Part shown: positions 24,879 to 32,425 of the stretch, piece by piece
How the letters are laid out: every line of letters starts with the position of its first letter
Numbering within the stretch: the stretch's first letter is position 1
NCBI GenBank assembly: GCA_021108435.1
Contig: JAIOQY010000177.1
Span: 1-38,784 of the forward strand
From: Candidatus Aegiribacteria sp.
GTDB lineage: Bacteria; Fermentibacterota; Fermentibacteria; Fermentibacterales; JCC-6
Direction of reading: 5' to 3'
DNA: 38,784 bases
Position numbers and translations under genes: made by a program
Notes under the pieces: model-generated
The model's input: only the letters and a program-made list of their open reading frames with translations
Database searches by the model: none
Told to the model about the DNA's origin: nothing

Positions 24879-25248
24879 TACTGTTCCTCCTTCAGCGCTG
24901 CAACGGCTTCAATTTCAATAAGAGCACCCAATGGCAGATTCGAAACCGCGACAGCAGACCTCGCGGGAAAGGGTACCATAAATCTCCTGGAATATATATC
25001 ATTTACAATTGCTGAATCCGATATGTCTGAAAGATATAAATTAATCTTCACGACGCTGTCCATGTTTGAGCCGGCATCAAGCAGAATCGCTTCAATATTA
25101 TTTAATGCCTGAACAGTCTGAGCTTCAATACCCTCTTCCAGTTTTCCGTCTGTCCCGCTGTGAATATGAATCCCTTTGAAATCACAGCCTGGCTGTAAGG
25201 TCCGACAGGGAGGGGAGAGTCAGCTGTCTGAACGGTCTTTCGCGTCAT
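24875..25248 (-). pseudogene. ridA: RidA/YjgF family protein, frameshifted
   Basis: ATG 25248 (after AGAGGAG) opens a RidA N-terminus: PLPVGPYSQAVISKGFIFTAG, after which the frame runs into unrelated sequence. A second frame, entered near 25148, gives the rest: DGKLEEGIEAQTVQALNNIE, FPARSAVAVSNLP and IEIEAVAAL, ending at 24875. Joined, they make about 124 residues, near the usual 124-130. The segment between GQ and DGKL, normally about six residues (IPLDPxT), is missing. This suggests a small deletion that broke the frame. RidA hydrolyses reactive enamine/imine intermediates. The break could be real inactivation or a sequence error; the second half is otherwise intact, which suggests a recent event. 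Confidence 0.85.
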
Positions 25249-25563
25249 TCAGGCTCCTCTTTTGAAATGAATACATACAGTATATACATACAAAGATACC
25301 TATCTGTTCCAAAAGAGCGTAATATTAAGAATGCAACCAGTCCTCCTTTTGACAGAGAACCTGTTAGAAGAAGGGCTCGAATGAAATCTCCTGGATATGC
25401 AATTTCCATTCACTTATCGGGCAGTTATAAGTGATCTCGCAGGTTGAAAACCAGGAATACCGATGAAATTCATAAACCAGTATAAATAGAGATAGCATTC
25501 TTCGACAAATAATGATAACAGTTGTAAAAATGTAATCACACAATATCAATAAGAAACAAAGCA
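25249..25563. other. Intergenic region between divergent genes
   Basis: These 315 nt are A+T-rich and lie between the ridA-tolQ operon (minus) and the hydrolase gene (plus). On the minus strand TTGGAA, 16 nt and TATGTA, with TATACT just after, are possible promoter elements for ridA-tol within about 25270-25310. The motif GTATGTAT occurs twice there, 5 nt apart. I found no gene. Confidence 0.4.
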
Positions 25564-26577
25564 ATGAAGCCAATGATTAGATTTTCTCTGGTGGTTTTTC
25601 TGTTACTCTCCTCATGCAGTGACAGTTCAATCCAGCGCGAAACGGTTCTTGACGAGATTGTAACCATCCATGATGAAATCGTTTATGACGTGCCAGATGT
25701 GTTGCGGTGGTGCGATAGACTCGGTTTTGAAGGGGAAAAAATCAATATCGGCAATGCGCGGCTATATGTCGAAACAGAGGGTGAAGGCATTCCTTTAGTG
25801 TTGCTTCATGGCGGACCGGGTGGAACCCATCATTATTTTCATCCCCATTTCTCCAGAGCTGCTGAATTTGCCAAGGTGATCTATTACGATCAGCGCGGTT
25901 GCGGTCTTTCTGACTACGAACCTGGAAAGGGATATACTATCGAACAGGCGGTCAATGATCTTGAGAACCTTCGAATGGCTCTGGATCTGGACGAATGGGT
26001 GGTACTTGGTCACTCGTATGGTGGAATACTGGCACAGGAGTATGCGATTACATATCCGGATAATCTCGCCGGACTTGTACTTGTAGGTACAGCAACCAGT
26101 CTCAACATAGAACTGGAACCTACTCGCCAATATGACTTCATCTGTGAAGAAGAAATAGCACGCCTGCAAGAGATCAATAGAATGTCTGACCTGTCGATGG
26201 AGCAGCTGTTGTATAACCGGTTTCTGAATGGAGATTGGAAACGGCAGAGTTATTATCGCCCTTCCGAGGAACGGATTGCTGAAATTGCTCGTTACGAGTG
26301 GGTTCATGACCCGGATTTCAGATCCCAGCTGTGCAGGAGCATGCATGACCTTGATCTTGAAGGAGCTTTTCAGAATTTCCGGATTCCCACGCTCATTATT
26401 GAAGGGGAATGGGATCTTACCTGGAATACCGACAAACCGGGAGTGATACAATCCCAGCATCCGAATGCTGAAATGATCATACTTGAACATGCAGGACATG
26501 ACACTTATGAAGATGATCCTGAAACCTTTTTCTCGGAATTGGAGCGTTTCTTCAGCAGGCTCGGTGTACGACAATGA
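25564..26577 (+). CDS. Lipoprotein alpha/beta hydrolase, proline iminopeptidase-like
   Basis: The product is 337 residues with a lipoprotein-like signal (MKPMIRFSLVVFLLLSSC, Cys 18). The alpha/beta hydrolase domain starts near 60. The oxyanion motif VLLHGGPGGTHHYF (near 79) and YYDQRGCGLSDY (near 108) are signatures of the prolyl aminopeptidase family. The nucleophile elbow is VLGHSYGGILAQEYA (Ser near 151), the acid is in EGEWDLTW near 284 and the His is in EHAGHDTYEDDP near 312. Such enzymes remove N-terminal proline or hydrolyse small esters. A lipid-anchored form suggests a periplasmic or outer-membrane peptidase. It stands alone; the exact substrate is not known. Confidence 0.88.
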   Translation: MKPMIRFSLVVFLLLSSCSDSSIQRETVLDEIVTIHDEIVYDVPDVLRWCDRLGFEGEKINIGNARLYVETEGEGIPLVLLHGGPGGTHHYFHPHFSRAAEFAKVIYYDQRGCGLSDYEPGKGYTIEQAVNDLENLRMALDLDEWVVLGHSYGGILAQEYAITYPDNLAGLVLVGTATSLNIELEPTRQYDFICEEEIARLQEINRMSDLSMEQLLYNRFLNGDWKRQSYYRPSEERIAEIARYEWVHDPDFRSQLCRSMHDLDLEGAFQNFRIPTLIIEGEWDLTWNTDKPGVIQSQHPNAEMIILEHAGHDTYEDDPETFFSELERFFSRLGVRQ

Positions 26578-26720
26578 AGAAGATAGACCATGCAGGTTAT
26601 GGTAACGTAGCAGAAGATGTATCTCGGGACTGTATTCTCCTGATAAAAAAATCATAAGATTGAGGTTCAGCAGATCCTTCCTGCTGGGTTTGCGCATAGG
26701 TTTAAACATCTCGGAAGCTG

Positions 26721-26743
26721 CTCGGAAGTCTATGTCTTCCGAG
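26721..26743. terminator. Possible bidirectional hairpin between convergent genes
   Basis: CTCGGAAG and CTTCCGAG form an 8-bp stem with a 7-nt loop, between the hydrolase stop (26577) and the AbiEii stop (26816). A third copy of CTCGGAAG occurs just upstream (26710-26717). The plus side has only a weak T-run after the stem, so termination is a guess. Confidence 0.35.
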
Positions 26744-26815
26744 TTCAATTCAGGCATGGTCTCTTCATCAAACCTCTTTGGCAGAACATATCGTTCAGAT
26801 TCCGCAACACGCCGA

Positions 26816-27682
26816 CTAAATCGATTTGATGCGTTTTATCACATGCTGAAAGAAATCCTTCGACCAGACATCCAGCGCTCTGGGGTCTCTTATGAAACGT
26901 GATATGTCCTGTCGAGCCAGATCTATGTTCAACTCATCAATTGCTTCTGAAAGAAGATCTCGGAGTTTCGATATTGTCAGCTTATCCCCTTCAGAGTAGT
27001 CACCTGATTGCTTCATTCTGATCTCGAGATGGCTGACGTTGACCTCTGGATGATGACCAGCAAACCAGACCATATCATACCAGTCACGGCCTTTCACTCG
27101 TGTCCGCCACTTCCTGCAGAGAACCGCATGCAGCTTCCCTGCGAACAGATCGGGAAGGTTATATGCGCGAACCGGGAAGGGGATTGGTTGAAGAATGTAC
27201 TGCGTACCAGTCTCGAATCCTCCTGGAGGGTCGATATCCACTTCCAGTTTGATTTTCAGTAACTTTCCGGAGCGAAAACCACTTAGTAATTCCATACCCG
27301 CGTCTATGGCTATTAACTGCTTGTAGGTATTGGTCTTCAGGAAGGCGGACTCAATCTGTCCCGCTCTTGAGCTCTTTGAACTTTCAAACTCCACCTCGAA
27401 TCCGAAGCTATTGATCTCCTTGCGTAGAGCTTCTCCATAAGCCTCCATCGAGAAGGATTGACAGGAGCTGAGCAGAGAAAAATCCAGATCTTCAGAGAAT
27501 CTATCAAGCCCATGTAGCATTCTCAAGGCAGTACCACCATAGAATGCTGCATGCTCAAAAAATTTGCTTCGCCAGAGTCCCAATAACGCTAATCGCTGGA
27601 ATATGTCGCGAAGGGCATTATTGTAATCGGCAAAAGTTGCACATCTGTAACCGTCCATCATGGAACGAATCGCTTCATGCAT
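26816..27682 (-). CDS. AbiEii-type nucleotidyltransferase toxin
   Basis: The product is 288 residues. The DUF1814/AbiEii nucleotidyltransferase motif is clear: FYGGTALRMLHGLDRFSEDLDF (residues 47-68), with Gly-Gly and the catalytic DLD. Further conserved blocks are VDIDPPGGFET near 148, PVRAYNLPDLFAGKLHAVLC near 170 and the GRDWYDMVW motif near 198. AbiEii proteins are the toxic half of AbiE systems. They transfer nucleotides to RNA (tRNA in the MenT branch) and can cause phage abortive infection. The gene overlaps its antitoxin by 8 nt. All motifs are intact, so it should be active. Confidence 0.9.
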   Translation of the reverse strand: MHEAIRSMMDGYRCATFADYNNALRDIFQRLALLGLWRSKFFEHAAFYGGTALRMLHGLDRFSEDLDFSLLSSCQSFSMEAYGEALRKEINSFGFEVEFESSKSSRAGQIESAFLKTNTYKQLIAIDAGMELLSGFRSGKLLKIKLEVDIDPPGGFETGTQYILQPIPFPVRAYNLPDLFAGKLHAVLCRKWRTRVKGRDWYDMVWFAGHHPEVNVSHLEIRMKQSGDYSEGDKLTISKLRDLLSEAIDELNIDLARQDISRFIRDPRALDVWSKDFFQHVIKRIKSI

Positions 27683-28331
27683 TATTAACGCTCCAGATTC
27701 TCTTCAGATAAATCATGAGATTCCGTATCTTGGCTGAGCCATACACATCGCAGATTTCACGCATGAGATTTCTGTCCAGTTTTCCTAGTGTTTCCATCTC
27801 AATTCGTAAATCATCCATAAGATACTCTCTGAATTCCGATATCCGAGTACCATCAAATCTGCTATCCGTCCAAACCTTATCGATCAGAGCCTTTTCCGGA
27901 GTAGCAATCAGGAAAGCCGTTTCCTCCGTTGAATCCAGTATTTGCCCTACAGCATAGCGGTCTTTACTAAGCATTCTATAGGAGAACACACCCAGAGGTG
28001 TATTGAATCCTCTGGATCGCTTGCTGGTTACAGAGGTTACTGTGTGGACTTGTTCGGGAATCAGGCCATGGTACTGCATGGCATATTCAAGGCTGACATA
28101 TGATGGTCCGTAAATCAGATTAGCGACGTACTCTCGGCTGACAGGCCTTCGTCGAAGGGCATCTCCAAAGCAATAGAGCCCCTTTTTGATCCGTATTATG
28201 ATCCCATCGGAAAGTAGCCTGGTAACAACATCCCTGGGCTTACGATAGATGCTAAGAACATCCATGAGAACCTGGAAATCAAAAACTTCACCAGTTACCT
28301 TACTTCGAAGAGCGGTGATAAAATCGATCAT
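27675..28331 (-). CDS. AbiEi-type antitoxin / transcriptional regulator
   Basis: The product is about 218 residues from ATG 28331, with GAGGAG at 4 nt; a longer in-frame start at 28376 would read through the palindromic operator. Residues about 5-60 form a winged helix (FDFQVLMDVLSIYRKPRDVV, LLSDGIIIRIKKGLYCFGDA). The AbiEi C-terminal domain follows: YVANLIYGPSYVSLEYAMQY, HGLIPEQVHTVTSVTSKRSR and ATPEKALIDKVW. AbiEi antitoxins repress their own operon through inverted repeats, and a matching operator is present at 28355-28377. The type IV model holds that antitoxin does not bind the toxin directly; later work shows variants. Confidence 0.88.
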   Translation of the reverse strand: MIDFITALRSKVTGEVFDFQVLMDVLSIYRKPRDVVTRLLSDGIIIRIKKGLYCFGDALRRRPVSREYVANLIYGPSYVSLEYAMQYHGLIPEQVHTVTSVTSKRSRGFNTPLGVFSYRMLSKDRYAVGQILDSTEETAFLIATPEKALIDKVWTDSRFDGTRISEFREYLMDDLRIEMETLGKLDRNLMREICDVYGSAKIRNLMIYLKRIWSVNNA

Positions 28332-28354
28332 TGTCTCCTCTAATAACATACATC

Positions 28355-28377
28355 TATGTCCACTATTGTTGGACATA
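28355..28377. promoter_or_regulatory. Palindromic operator of the AbiE operon
   Basis: TATGTCCA and its exact complement TGGACATA are separated by 7 nt. The site touches the -10 hexamer and lies about 24 nt before the antitoxin ATG. It matches the placement of negative autoregulatory AbiEi sites. Confidence 0.7.
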
Positions 28378-28405
28378 CTATGCTCTAATTCGTGATTCTA
28401 GTCAA
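28377..28405 (-). promoter_or_regulatory. Promoter of the AbiE operon
   Basis: On the minus strand TTGACT (28405-28400), a 17-nt spacer and CATAGT (28382-28377) give a good -35 and an acceptable -10. The operator palindrome directly abuts the -10, so bound AbiEi would block transcription. Confidence 0.6.
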
Positions 28406-28459
28406 GATCGATGGTGGATTCAACTCACACAACATGTCAGGTTAATGCTGATACTATGA

Positions 28460-28493
28460 GAGAAGACCGCTGCATGAATTCAGCGGTCTTCTC
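28460..28493 (-). terminator. Strong hairpin terminator after tRNA-Leu
   Basis: A perfect 13-bp stem (GAGAAGACCGCTG with CAGCGGTCTTCTC) with an 8-nt loop starts 5 nt beyond the tRNA CCA end. There is no long T-run on the minus side, but stem strength and position fit termination of the secG-tRNA transcript. It may also insulate the AbiE promoter. Confidence 0.7.
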
Positions 28494-28497
28494 ATAT

Positions 28498-28584
28498 TGG
28501 TACCGGGGACGGGACTTGAACCCGTACAGGCAATTGCCCACTAGGTCCTTAACCTAGCGTGTCTGCCAATTCCACCACCCCGGT
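28498..28584 (-). tRNA. tRNA-Leu (anticodon UAA)
   Basis: On the minus strand, ACCGGGG pairs with CCCCGGT, with discriminator A and an encoded CCA. The D arm is GTGGTGGAATTGGCAGACAC and the anticodon stem is CTAGG/CCTAG with loop TTAAGGA-type, hence TAA. A variable arm (TGGGCAATTGCC) and the T arm GGGTTCAAGTCCC are present. It lies 17 nt after the secG stop. A secG-tRNA-Leu linkage is also known in E. coli. Confidence 0.96.
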
Positions 28585-28601
28585 TCTGTATTTGTTACGT
28601 G

Positions 28602-28826
28602 CTAGAAAATCGCAAGTAAAAATGAAGTAACCATGAACAGTACGGCGAGTATTGATGTAGCCTTGGAGAGCATAGTCGCAGCGCCACGGTTGCCGAAGGA
28701 TGCAGTCAGAGCACCTCCGCCGCCAAATGCGCCGGAAAGACCATCACCCTTGGATTTCTGAAGCAGCACAACTGCCACAAGCAGTATACAAATTATAAAA
28801 TGCATCATTGTCAGCACTGTAATCAT
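28602..28826 (-). CDS. secG: Preprotein translocase subunit SecG
   Basis: The product is about 74 residues from ATG 28826, after AAAGGA. Two membrane segments (about 2-20 and 53-73) flank the conserved loop VVLLQKSKGDGLSGAFGGGG with the SFGNRGA motif. SecG assists SecYE in export across the inner membrane. The upstream frame extension is not SecG-like. The gene lies 69 nt after the amidase stop and before tRNA-Leu. Confidence 0.9.
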   Translation of the reverse strand: MITVLTMMHFIICILLVAVVLLQKSKGDGLSGAFGGGGALTASFGNRGAATMLSKATSILAVLFMVTSFLLAIF

Positions 28827-28894
28827 TTCATGTATCCTTTCCAGAGTACGCAGATATACAAAACAAGAGGGAAACTGACAAGTCCTGAAAGCAT

Positions 28895-29434
28895 TTACGG
28901 ATAGGAAATGGAGTTGACTATCATCTTTCTCGTGAGGTTCTCTCCCGGGCACACGGTTTTACATCCGGACAGGTCCCGGTGCAGAATGATACTGGACGAA
29001 GAAAGATCGTACTCCGAAAGCAGGCTTTTCAGAAGCTTCCCCAGGGATTTCATCTGATCTTCTGTTGGATAAGTATCACTGAAATTACCCACAAGACAGA
29101 TTCCAATTGTATCCGCGTTATGTTCCCTGGCATGCGCGCCAACCGCCCACTGAGGCCTTCCTTCTTCCACTTCGCCATCTTCTGACATAGTGCCGTTCCC
29201 TATCACGAAATGATACCCGATATCTACCCATCCATTAACAGCTCTGTGGAATGCCCTGAATACCCTTGCAGAACCTGTTGCTGTAGCCGAGTGATGAACC
29301 ACAATCCGATTGATACTGCTTATTGGGCTGTATACGCAATCATCAGGTTTCTCTCCGGCTTCATTAAGCGATGTGTCACCTAATTCAGTATCCATCCTGA
29401 AATTACTTCTGATCCACCGGGCACTGGATAGCAT
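28895..29434 (-). CDS. N-acetylmuramoyl-L-alanine amidase (Amidase_2/PGRP fold)
   Basis: The product is 179 residues from ATG 29434, with GGGAGG at 6 nt. The catalytic domain spans about 35-175: INRIVVHHSATATG (zinc His near 42), GWVDIGYHFVIGNGT and QWAVGAHAREHNADTIGICL. Then come ILHRDLSGCKTVCPGENL (second His and the Cys ligand). These enzymes cleave the bond between MurNAc and the stem peptide. No signal peptide is seen, so it may act in the cytoplasm on recycled muropeptides, as AmpD does, or leave by another route. It is divergent from the lipoprotein gene at 29501. Confidence 0.9.
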   Translation of the reverse strand: MLSSARWIRSNFRMDTELGDTSLNEAGEKPDDCVYSPISSINRIVVHHSATATGSARVFRAFHRAVNGWVDIGYHFVIGNGTMSEDGEVEEGRPQWAVGAHAREHNADTIGICLVGNFSDTYPTEDQMKSLGKLLKSLLSEYDLSSSSIILHRDLSGCKTVCPGENLTRKMIVNSISYP

Positions 29435-29500
29435 TGCGTACCTCCCTTGTCTGTTAATATAATCAAGTGATTCAAATATATCATTTGGATAGGAGGTATC

Positions 29501-29836
29501 ATGAAAAAGTACTTAACGTGCCTGTTGGCTGCAATCCTGCTGATCATAGCAGGATGTACCGACAGCACCACATACCCTTTCACCGAGGCAACCAGCAACA
29601 TTTCCTTCTCGTACAACCTTCCGCAGGAGGGCGTTGTGGATATTTTCGCCCTCAACTGCTACATGAACAATGTCAGGACTATCATTTCCAATTCAACCCA
29701 GACATCAGGGGATCACTCTGCAGGATGGAATCTGCAGGACGAGGATGGACAGAGGGTTCCCGATGGTCTTTACTTCATCAGGATCCTGCTCGATGACAAT
29801 GTCATAGCTACCGAAATGTACGAGGTGTACCGATGA
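29501..29836 (+). CDS. Small lipoprotein with FlgD-like Ig fold
   Basis: The product is 111 residues. ATG 29501 follows AGGAGG at 5 nt. A lipoprotein signal ends at IIAGC (Cys 19). The mature part (ISFSYNLPQEGVVDIFALN, then AGWNLQDEDGQRVPDGLYFI) matches the FlgD-type Ig domain. In that family the pattern HxxxWDGxDxxGxxVxxGxYxxxL is typical. This suggests an outer-membrane surface protein. The stop overlaps the next start (ATGA), so it is coupled to the barrel-like protein. Confidence 0.8.
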   Translation: MKKYLTCLLAAILLIIAGCTDSTTYPFTEATSNISFSYNLPQEGVVDIFALNCYMNNVRTIISNSTQTSGDHSAGWNLQDEDGQRVPDGLYFIRILLDDNVIATEMYEVYR

Positions 29837-30546
29837 CAGCGTTACTGTGTATCGCAATGCTAATAGCTCAACCGGCACCGGACAGCAGCGGTTCCCCGTC
29901 ACACAGAATCAGGATAGGACCCTGCTTCGGCATGTCCTGGCCCTCCATGCAGGATGAGAAGGACTTCGCTCAGTTTGCTAACGATGCGGGGGTAGATTTC
30001 GAACTTGGAAGCGTTGCCCTGACCGGTTCCCTGGAATTGCTTGGTGATGTGAACGAGCGTTTCAGAATAAGGGGAGGGCTCAGCATATCCAATCTTCATG
30101 GCACCTATGAGGAAGACTACAATCCCTACGAGAGACTGATGATCGGCATATTTACATTTGGAATAGGCCTGCTCTTTTCTTCTCAGGATGATGTGATAGG
30201 CCTCGATGACGAGGCTGTTTCCATCGAGGCTCAGGCTTACTATATGCTGAACAGGAGTAATAATTACTCCATCTCCATAGGCGCAGGTCCTGTATATACC
30301 TGGGCAAAACGGAAGCTGAATTCGCCCAATACTTTCACATCAGGCAGCGGAAGCAGTCTAGGCATAGTGGCCTCCATCAGGCTGGACCAGGAATCCTCCT
30401 ACAAGATCGGATGTGTACCGCTGCTATTAGGTTTTGAAGCTGGTTACAGGTACAGCAGTATTGAACTCGATGACAGCGAGGCAGAGGGTTTCACGCTTGA
30501 TTTCTCGGGACCGTTCCTGAAGGTCGGATCCTATATCGGCTTCTGA
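29833..30546 (+). CDS. Outer-membrane beta-barrel-like protein
   Basis: The product is 237 residues. A short signal (MTALLCIAMLIAQPA) is followed by alternating beta-strand stretches: RIRIGPCFGMSWPSM, ALTGSLELLGDVNERFRIRG and YSISIGAGPVYTWAKRK. The chain ends FSGPFLKVGSYIGF, with a C-terminal Phe. Size and pattern fit an 8-10 strand barrel, but I do not recognise the family. It is translated from an ATGA overlap with the lipoprotein gene and runs into the kinase gene with almost no gap. Confidence 0.75.
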   Translation: MTALLCIAMLIAQPAPDSSGSPSHRIRIGPCFGMSWPSMQDEKDFAQFANDAGVDFELGSVALTGSLELLGDVNERFRIRGGLSISNLHGTYEEDYNPYERLMIGIFTFGIGLLFSSQDDVIGLDDEAVSIEAQAYYMLNRSNNYSISIGAGPVYTWAKRKLNSPNTFTSGSGSSLGIVASIRLDQESSYKIGCVPLLLGFEAGYRYSSIELDDSEAEGFTLDFSGPFLKVGSYIGF

Positions 30547-30550
30547 CAGT

Positions 30551-31507
30551 ATCAGCGCTAAGTCGGCTTTCGGGAACAGGCCATGGCTCATTCTGGTCAA
30601 CCCGGAAGCCGGCAAAGGCGTTTCCCCTTCTCTGGCTGAAAGAACTTCCAGGCTTCTTTCAGATATTTCCATCACGAACCAAGTCGTCTTCAGTGAGAAT
30701 GCTGAACATGTTGTAGAACTGGCATCAGCCGCACAGTCGGATCACTGGTCCGGTGTAGCGGTTCTCGGCGGAGATGGAACAGCAAGTTATGCGGCATCCG
30801 GTCTTATAAGAAGCTCAAATTCTCTTCCGCTTGCGGTGTTTCCGGCAGGCAATGGAAACGACTGGGTTAAAACACTTAGAACCGAATCAATCGAGAAGAC
30901 AATCAGGGGTATTGAAAGTGGCAGGACCGCTGTAATGGATACCGGCTCATGCTCCATAGAATCGAATCCAACCTCACTGGCTGATCAGGTATTCATCAAC
31001 TCCGCGGGAATCGGTCTTGACGCGCATGTTCTCGATAAATCAATTCGGATCAGGCAGAAAAGGTCCATTGGAAGATTGGGGTACCTTGCAGCCCTTGTAT
31101 TCTCTCTGATTGAAATGCCCTCATGGGAGGGAACACTGACAATGGATGAACGAAATGTGTTTACCGGAAAATATCTTAGCATCACGGCGGGTGTATGTCC
31201 TTTCGTCGGCGGAGGAATGATGTTGTCTCCTTCCTCAGTTCCCGATGATGGGAAACTTGATACGGCAGTTGTCAGACCGATCTCAAGAACCAACCTGATT
31301 CGCAGTATGCCAATGATCTACAGGGGAACTCTTCTGGACAATCCTTCGGTTTCATCATGGAGCGGAAACGAATTCAAACTCAAGGCTCAAGGGAAGCTCG
31401 TAGTCGAACTGGATGGTGAATCTATCGGGGGCATCCCGGATAACGCGGTTGTGATACTGAAATCCCTTCCAGCATCAATTCAGGTTGTTGTCGGACCGGA
31501 ATATTAA
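30551..31507 (+). CDS. Diacylglycerol kinase/sphingosine kinase family (YegS/DgkB-like)
   Basis: The product is about 318 residues. The catalytic domain opens with LILVNPEAGKG, followed by VAVLGGDGTASYAASGL (GGDGT motif), LAVFPAGNGNDWVKTL and, in the C-domain, FINSAGIGLDAHVLD and SPSSVPDDGKLDTAVV. The family phosphorylates diacylglycerol or related lipids. The first GTG in frame (30836) would delete the NPxAGKG and GGDGT motifs, so the start must lie upstream. The frame there, open from the stop at 30518, has no ATG, GTG or TTG. ATC 30551 is a provisional start; ATA 30533 (with AAGG 9 nt ahead) is an alternative, and a frameshift near ATG 30583 is possible. Confidence 0.8.
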   Translation: MSAKSAFGNRPWLILVNPEAGKGVSPSLAERTSRLLSDISITNQVVFSENAEHVVELASAAQSDHWSGVAVLGGDGTASYAASGLIRSSNSLPLAVFPAGNGNDWVKTLRTESIEKTIRGIESGRTAVMDTGSCSIESNPTSLADQVFINSAGIGLDAHVLDKSIRIRQKRSIGRLGYLAALVFSLIEMPSWEGTLTMDERNVFTGKYLSITAGVCPFVGGGMMLSPSSVPDDGKLDTAVVRPISRTNLIRSMPMIYRGTLLDNPSVSSWSGNEFKLKAQGKLVVELDGESIGGIPDNAVVILKSLPASIQVVVGPEY

Positions 31508-32146
31508 ATCGCAAATCTCCATTGGATCGTTTACAATCACATCCGCTCCATGCTCAAGCAGCAGTTCGACAGATCTGAATCCCCAGGATACGCCGACAGC
31601 GATCAAGTCAGCATTTTTAGCTGTATCCATATCAACATCACTGTCTCCCACCATAAGAGTTTCTCCTGGAGCCGATCCAAGTTTCAGAATGACTTTCATA
31701 GCTATTTCCGCTTCGGGTTTCATGGGCATACCAGGCGTAACTCCCTGAACGGTCCTGAAAGGAACATCCGGGAGATAAACGGAAACTGCCTTCTCCGCTG
31801 ATGCCTGAGGTTTGTTTGTAAGAACAGCCAGAGGGATACCTCTGCGGGCAAGAGTATCAAGCATATCCTCTATACCTCTGTATGGTTTTGTCAGCACTGT
31901 TCCGTGCAAAAGAAAGGTTTCTCTGATGTCGGAAGCAACTTTAAACACCCTCTGAGTGGAAAGCTCGCCTGAGGGAAACAATCTTAGTACAAGCTCTGTA
32001 ACTCCCCTGCCTACAGCAGCCTTTACTTCCGGGATGTTTTTCACCGGAAGATCATTCATCCGAAGGACTCTGTTCACTACATTGTGAATATCCTCAAGCG
32101 TATCGAGGAGTGTTCCATCAAGATCGAATATTACACCTTTTATCAT
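31475..32146 (-). CDS. HAD-family phosphatase, phosphoglycolate phosphatase-like
   Basis: The product is about 223 residues from ATG 32146, so that the DxDGT nucleophile motif IFDLDGTLLDT sits at residues 6-16. The cap domain follows (DIHNVVNRVLRMNDLPVKNI), then motif II PLAVLTNKPQ near 108 and motif III/IV TLMVGDSDVDMDTAKNAD near 165. This is the Gph/PGP branch of HAD hydrolases, acting on small phosphate esters such as 2-phosphoglycolate. Its 3' end overlaps the kinase gene by 33 nt, tail to tail. The exact substrate is inferred. Confidence 0.87.
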   Translation of the reverse strand: MIKGVIFDLDGTLLDTLEDIHNVVNRVLRMNDLPVKNIPEVKAAVGRGVTELVLRLFPSGELSTQRVFKVASDIRETFLLHGTVLTKPYRGIEDMLDTLARRGIPLAVLTNKPQASAEKAVSVYLPDVPFRTVQGVTPGMPMKPEAEIAMKVILKLGSAPGETLMVGDSDVDMDTAKNADLIAVGVSWGFRSVELLLEHGADVIVNDPMEICDLIFRSDNNLN

Positions 32147-32230
32147 CTTATTCCATTTCCAATGAATAGTGACAGGCACTCTTTAATCAGTTATTGTGTA
32201 ATCTGGACAGAAGGGAGCATAAGCACATCA

Positions 32231-32422
32231 ATGAATGAATGCAAAATGGAAAAATGCGCCTGTACATACCCCGGGTGTCCCAGACACGGTAAATGCCGTG
32301 AATGTATCGCCTATCACAGACGATTGGGGGAATTCACCGGATGTATGTTCTCTCCAGAAGCTGAAAAAACATGGGACAGATCGTTTGAATGTCTTGTACG
32401 TGACAGAAAAGAAAAGCTATAA
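32231..32422 (+). CDS. DUF6485 family small Cys-rich protein
   Basis: The product is 63 residues. The Cys/His pattern MEKCACTYPGCPRHGKCREC, then YHRRLGEFTGCMF and AEKTWDRS, matches the small metal-binding DUF6485 family. The Cys spacing suggests a zinc or iron site. ATG 32231 is chosen as the last start before the conserved part. AAGGGAG lies 13 nt upstream, which is long. The stop is followed after 3 nt by the large palindrome at 32426. The function is unknown. Confidence 0.75.
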   Translation: MNECKMEKCACTYPGCPRHGKCRECIAYHRRLGEFTGCMFSPEAEKTWDRSFECLVRDRKEKL

Positions 32423-32425
32423 TTT

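Noticed and set aside
25364-25573. Minus-strand 69-residue hydrophobic frame across the hydrolase leader
   Set aside because: No ribosome site, overlaps the hydrolase start, and composition simply reflects A+T-rich DNA.
26574-26657. 27-residue frame overlapping the hydrolase stop (ATGA), starting MKKIDHAGYGNVAEDVSRD
   Set aside because: The ATGA overlap is suggestive but there is no recognisable domain; it may be the remnant of a decayed gene.
26668-26686. CAGCAG/CTGCTG 6-bp hairpin downstream of the hydrolase gene
   Set aside because: Short and without a T-run; no better than chance as a terminator.
25795-26757. 320-residue open frame antisense to the hydrolase gene
   Set aside because: It is the complement of a gene with clear catalytic motifs; its own translation shows no family features.
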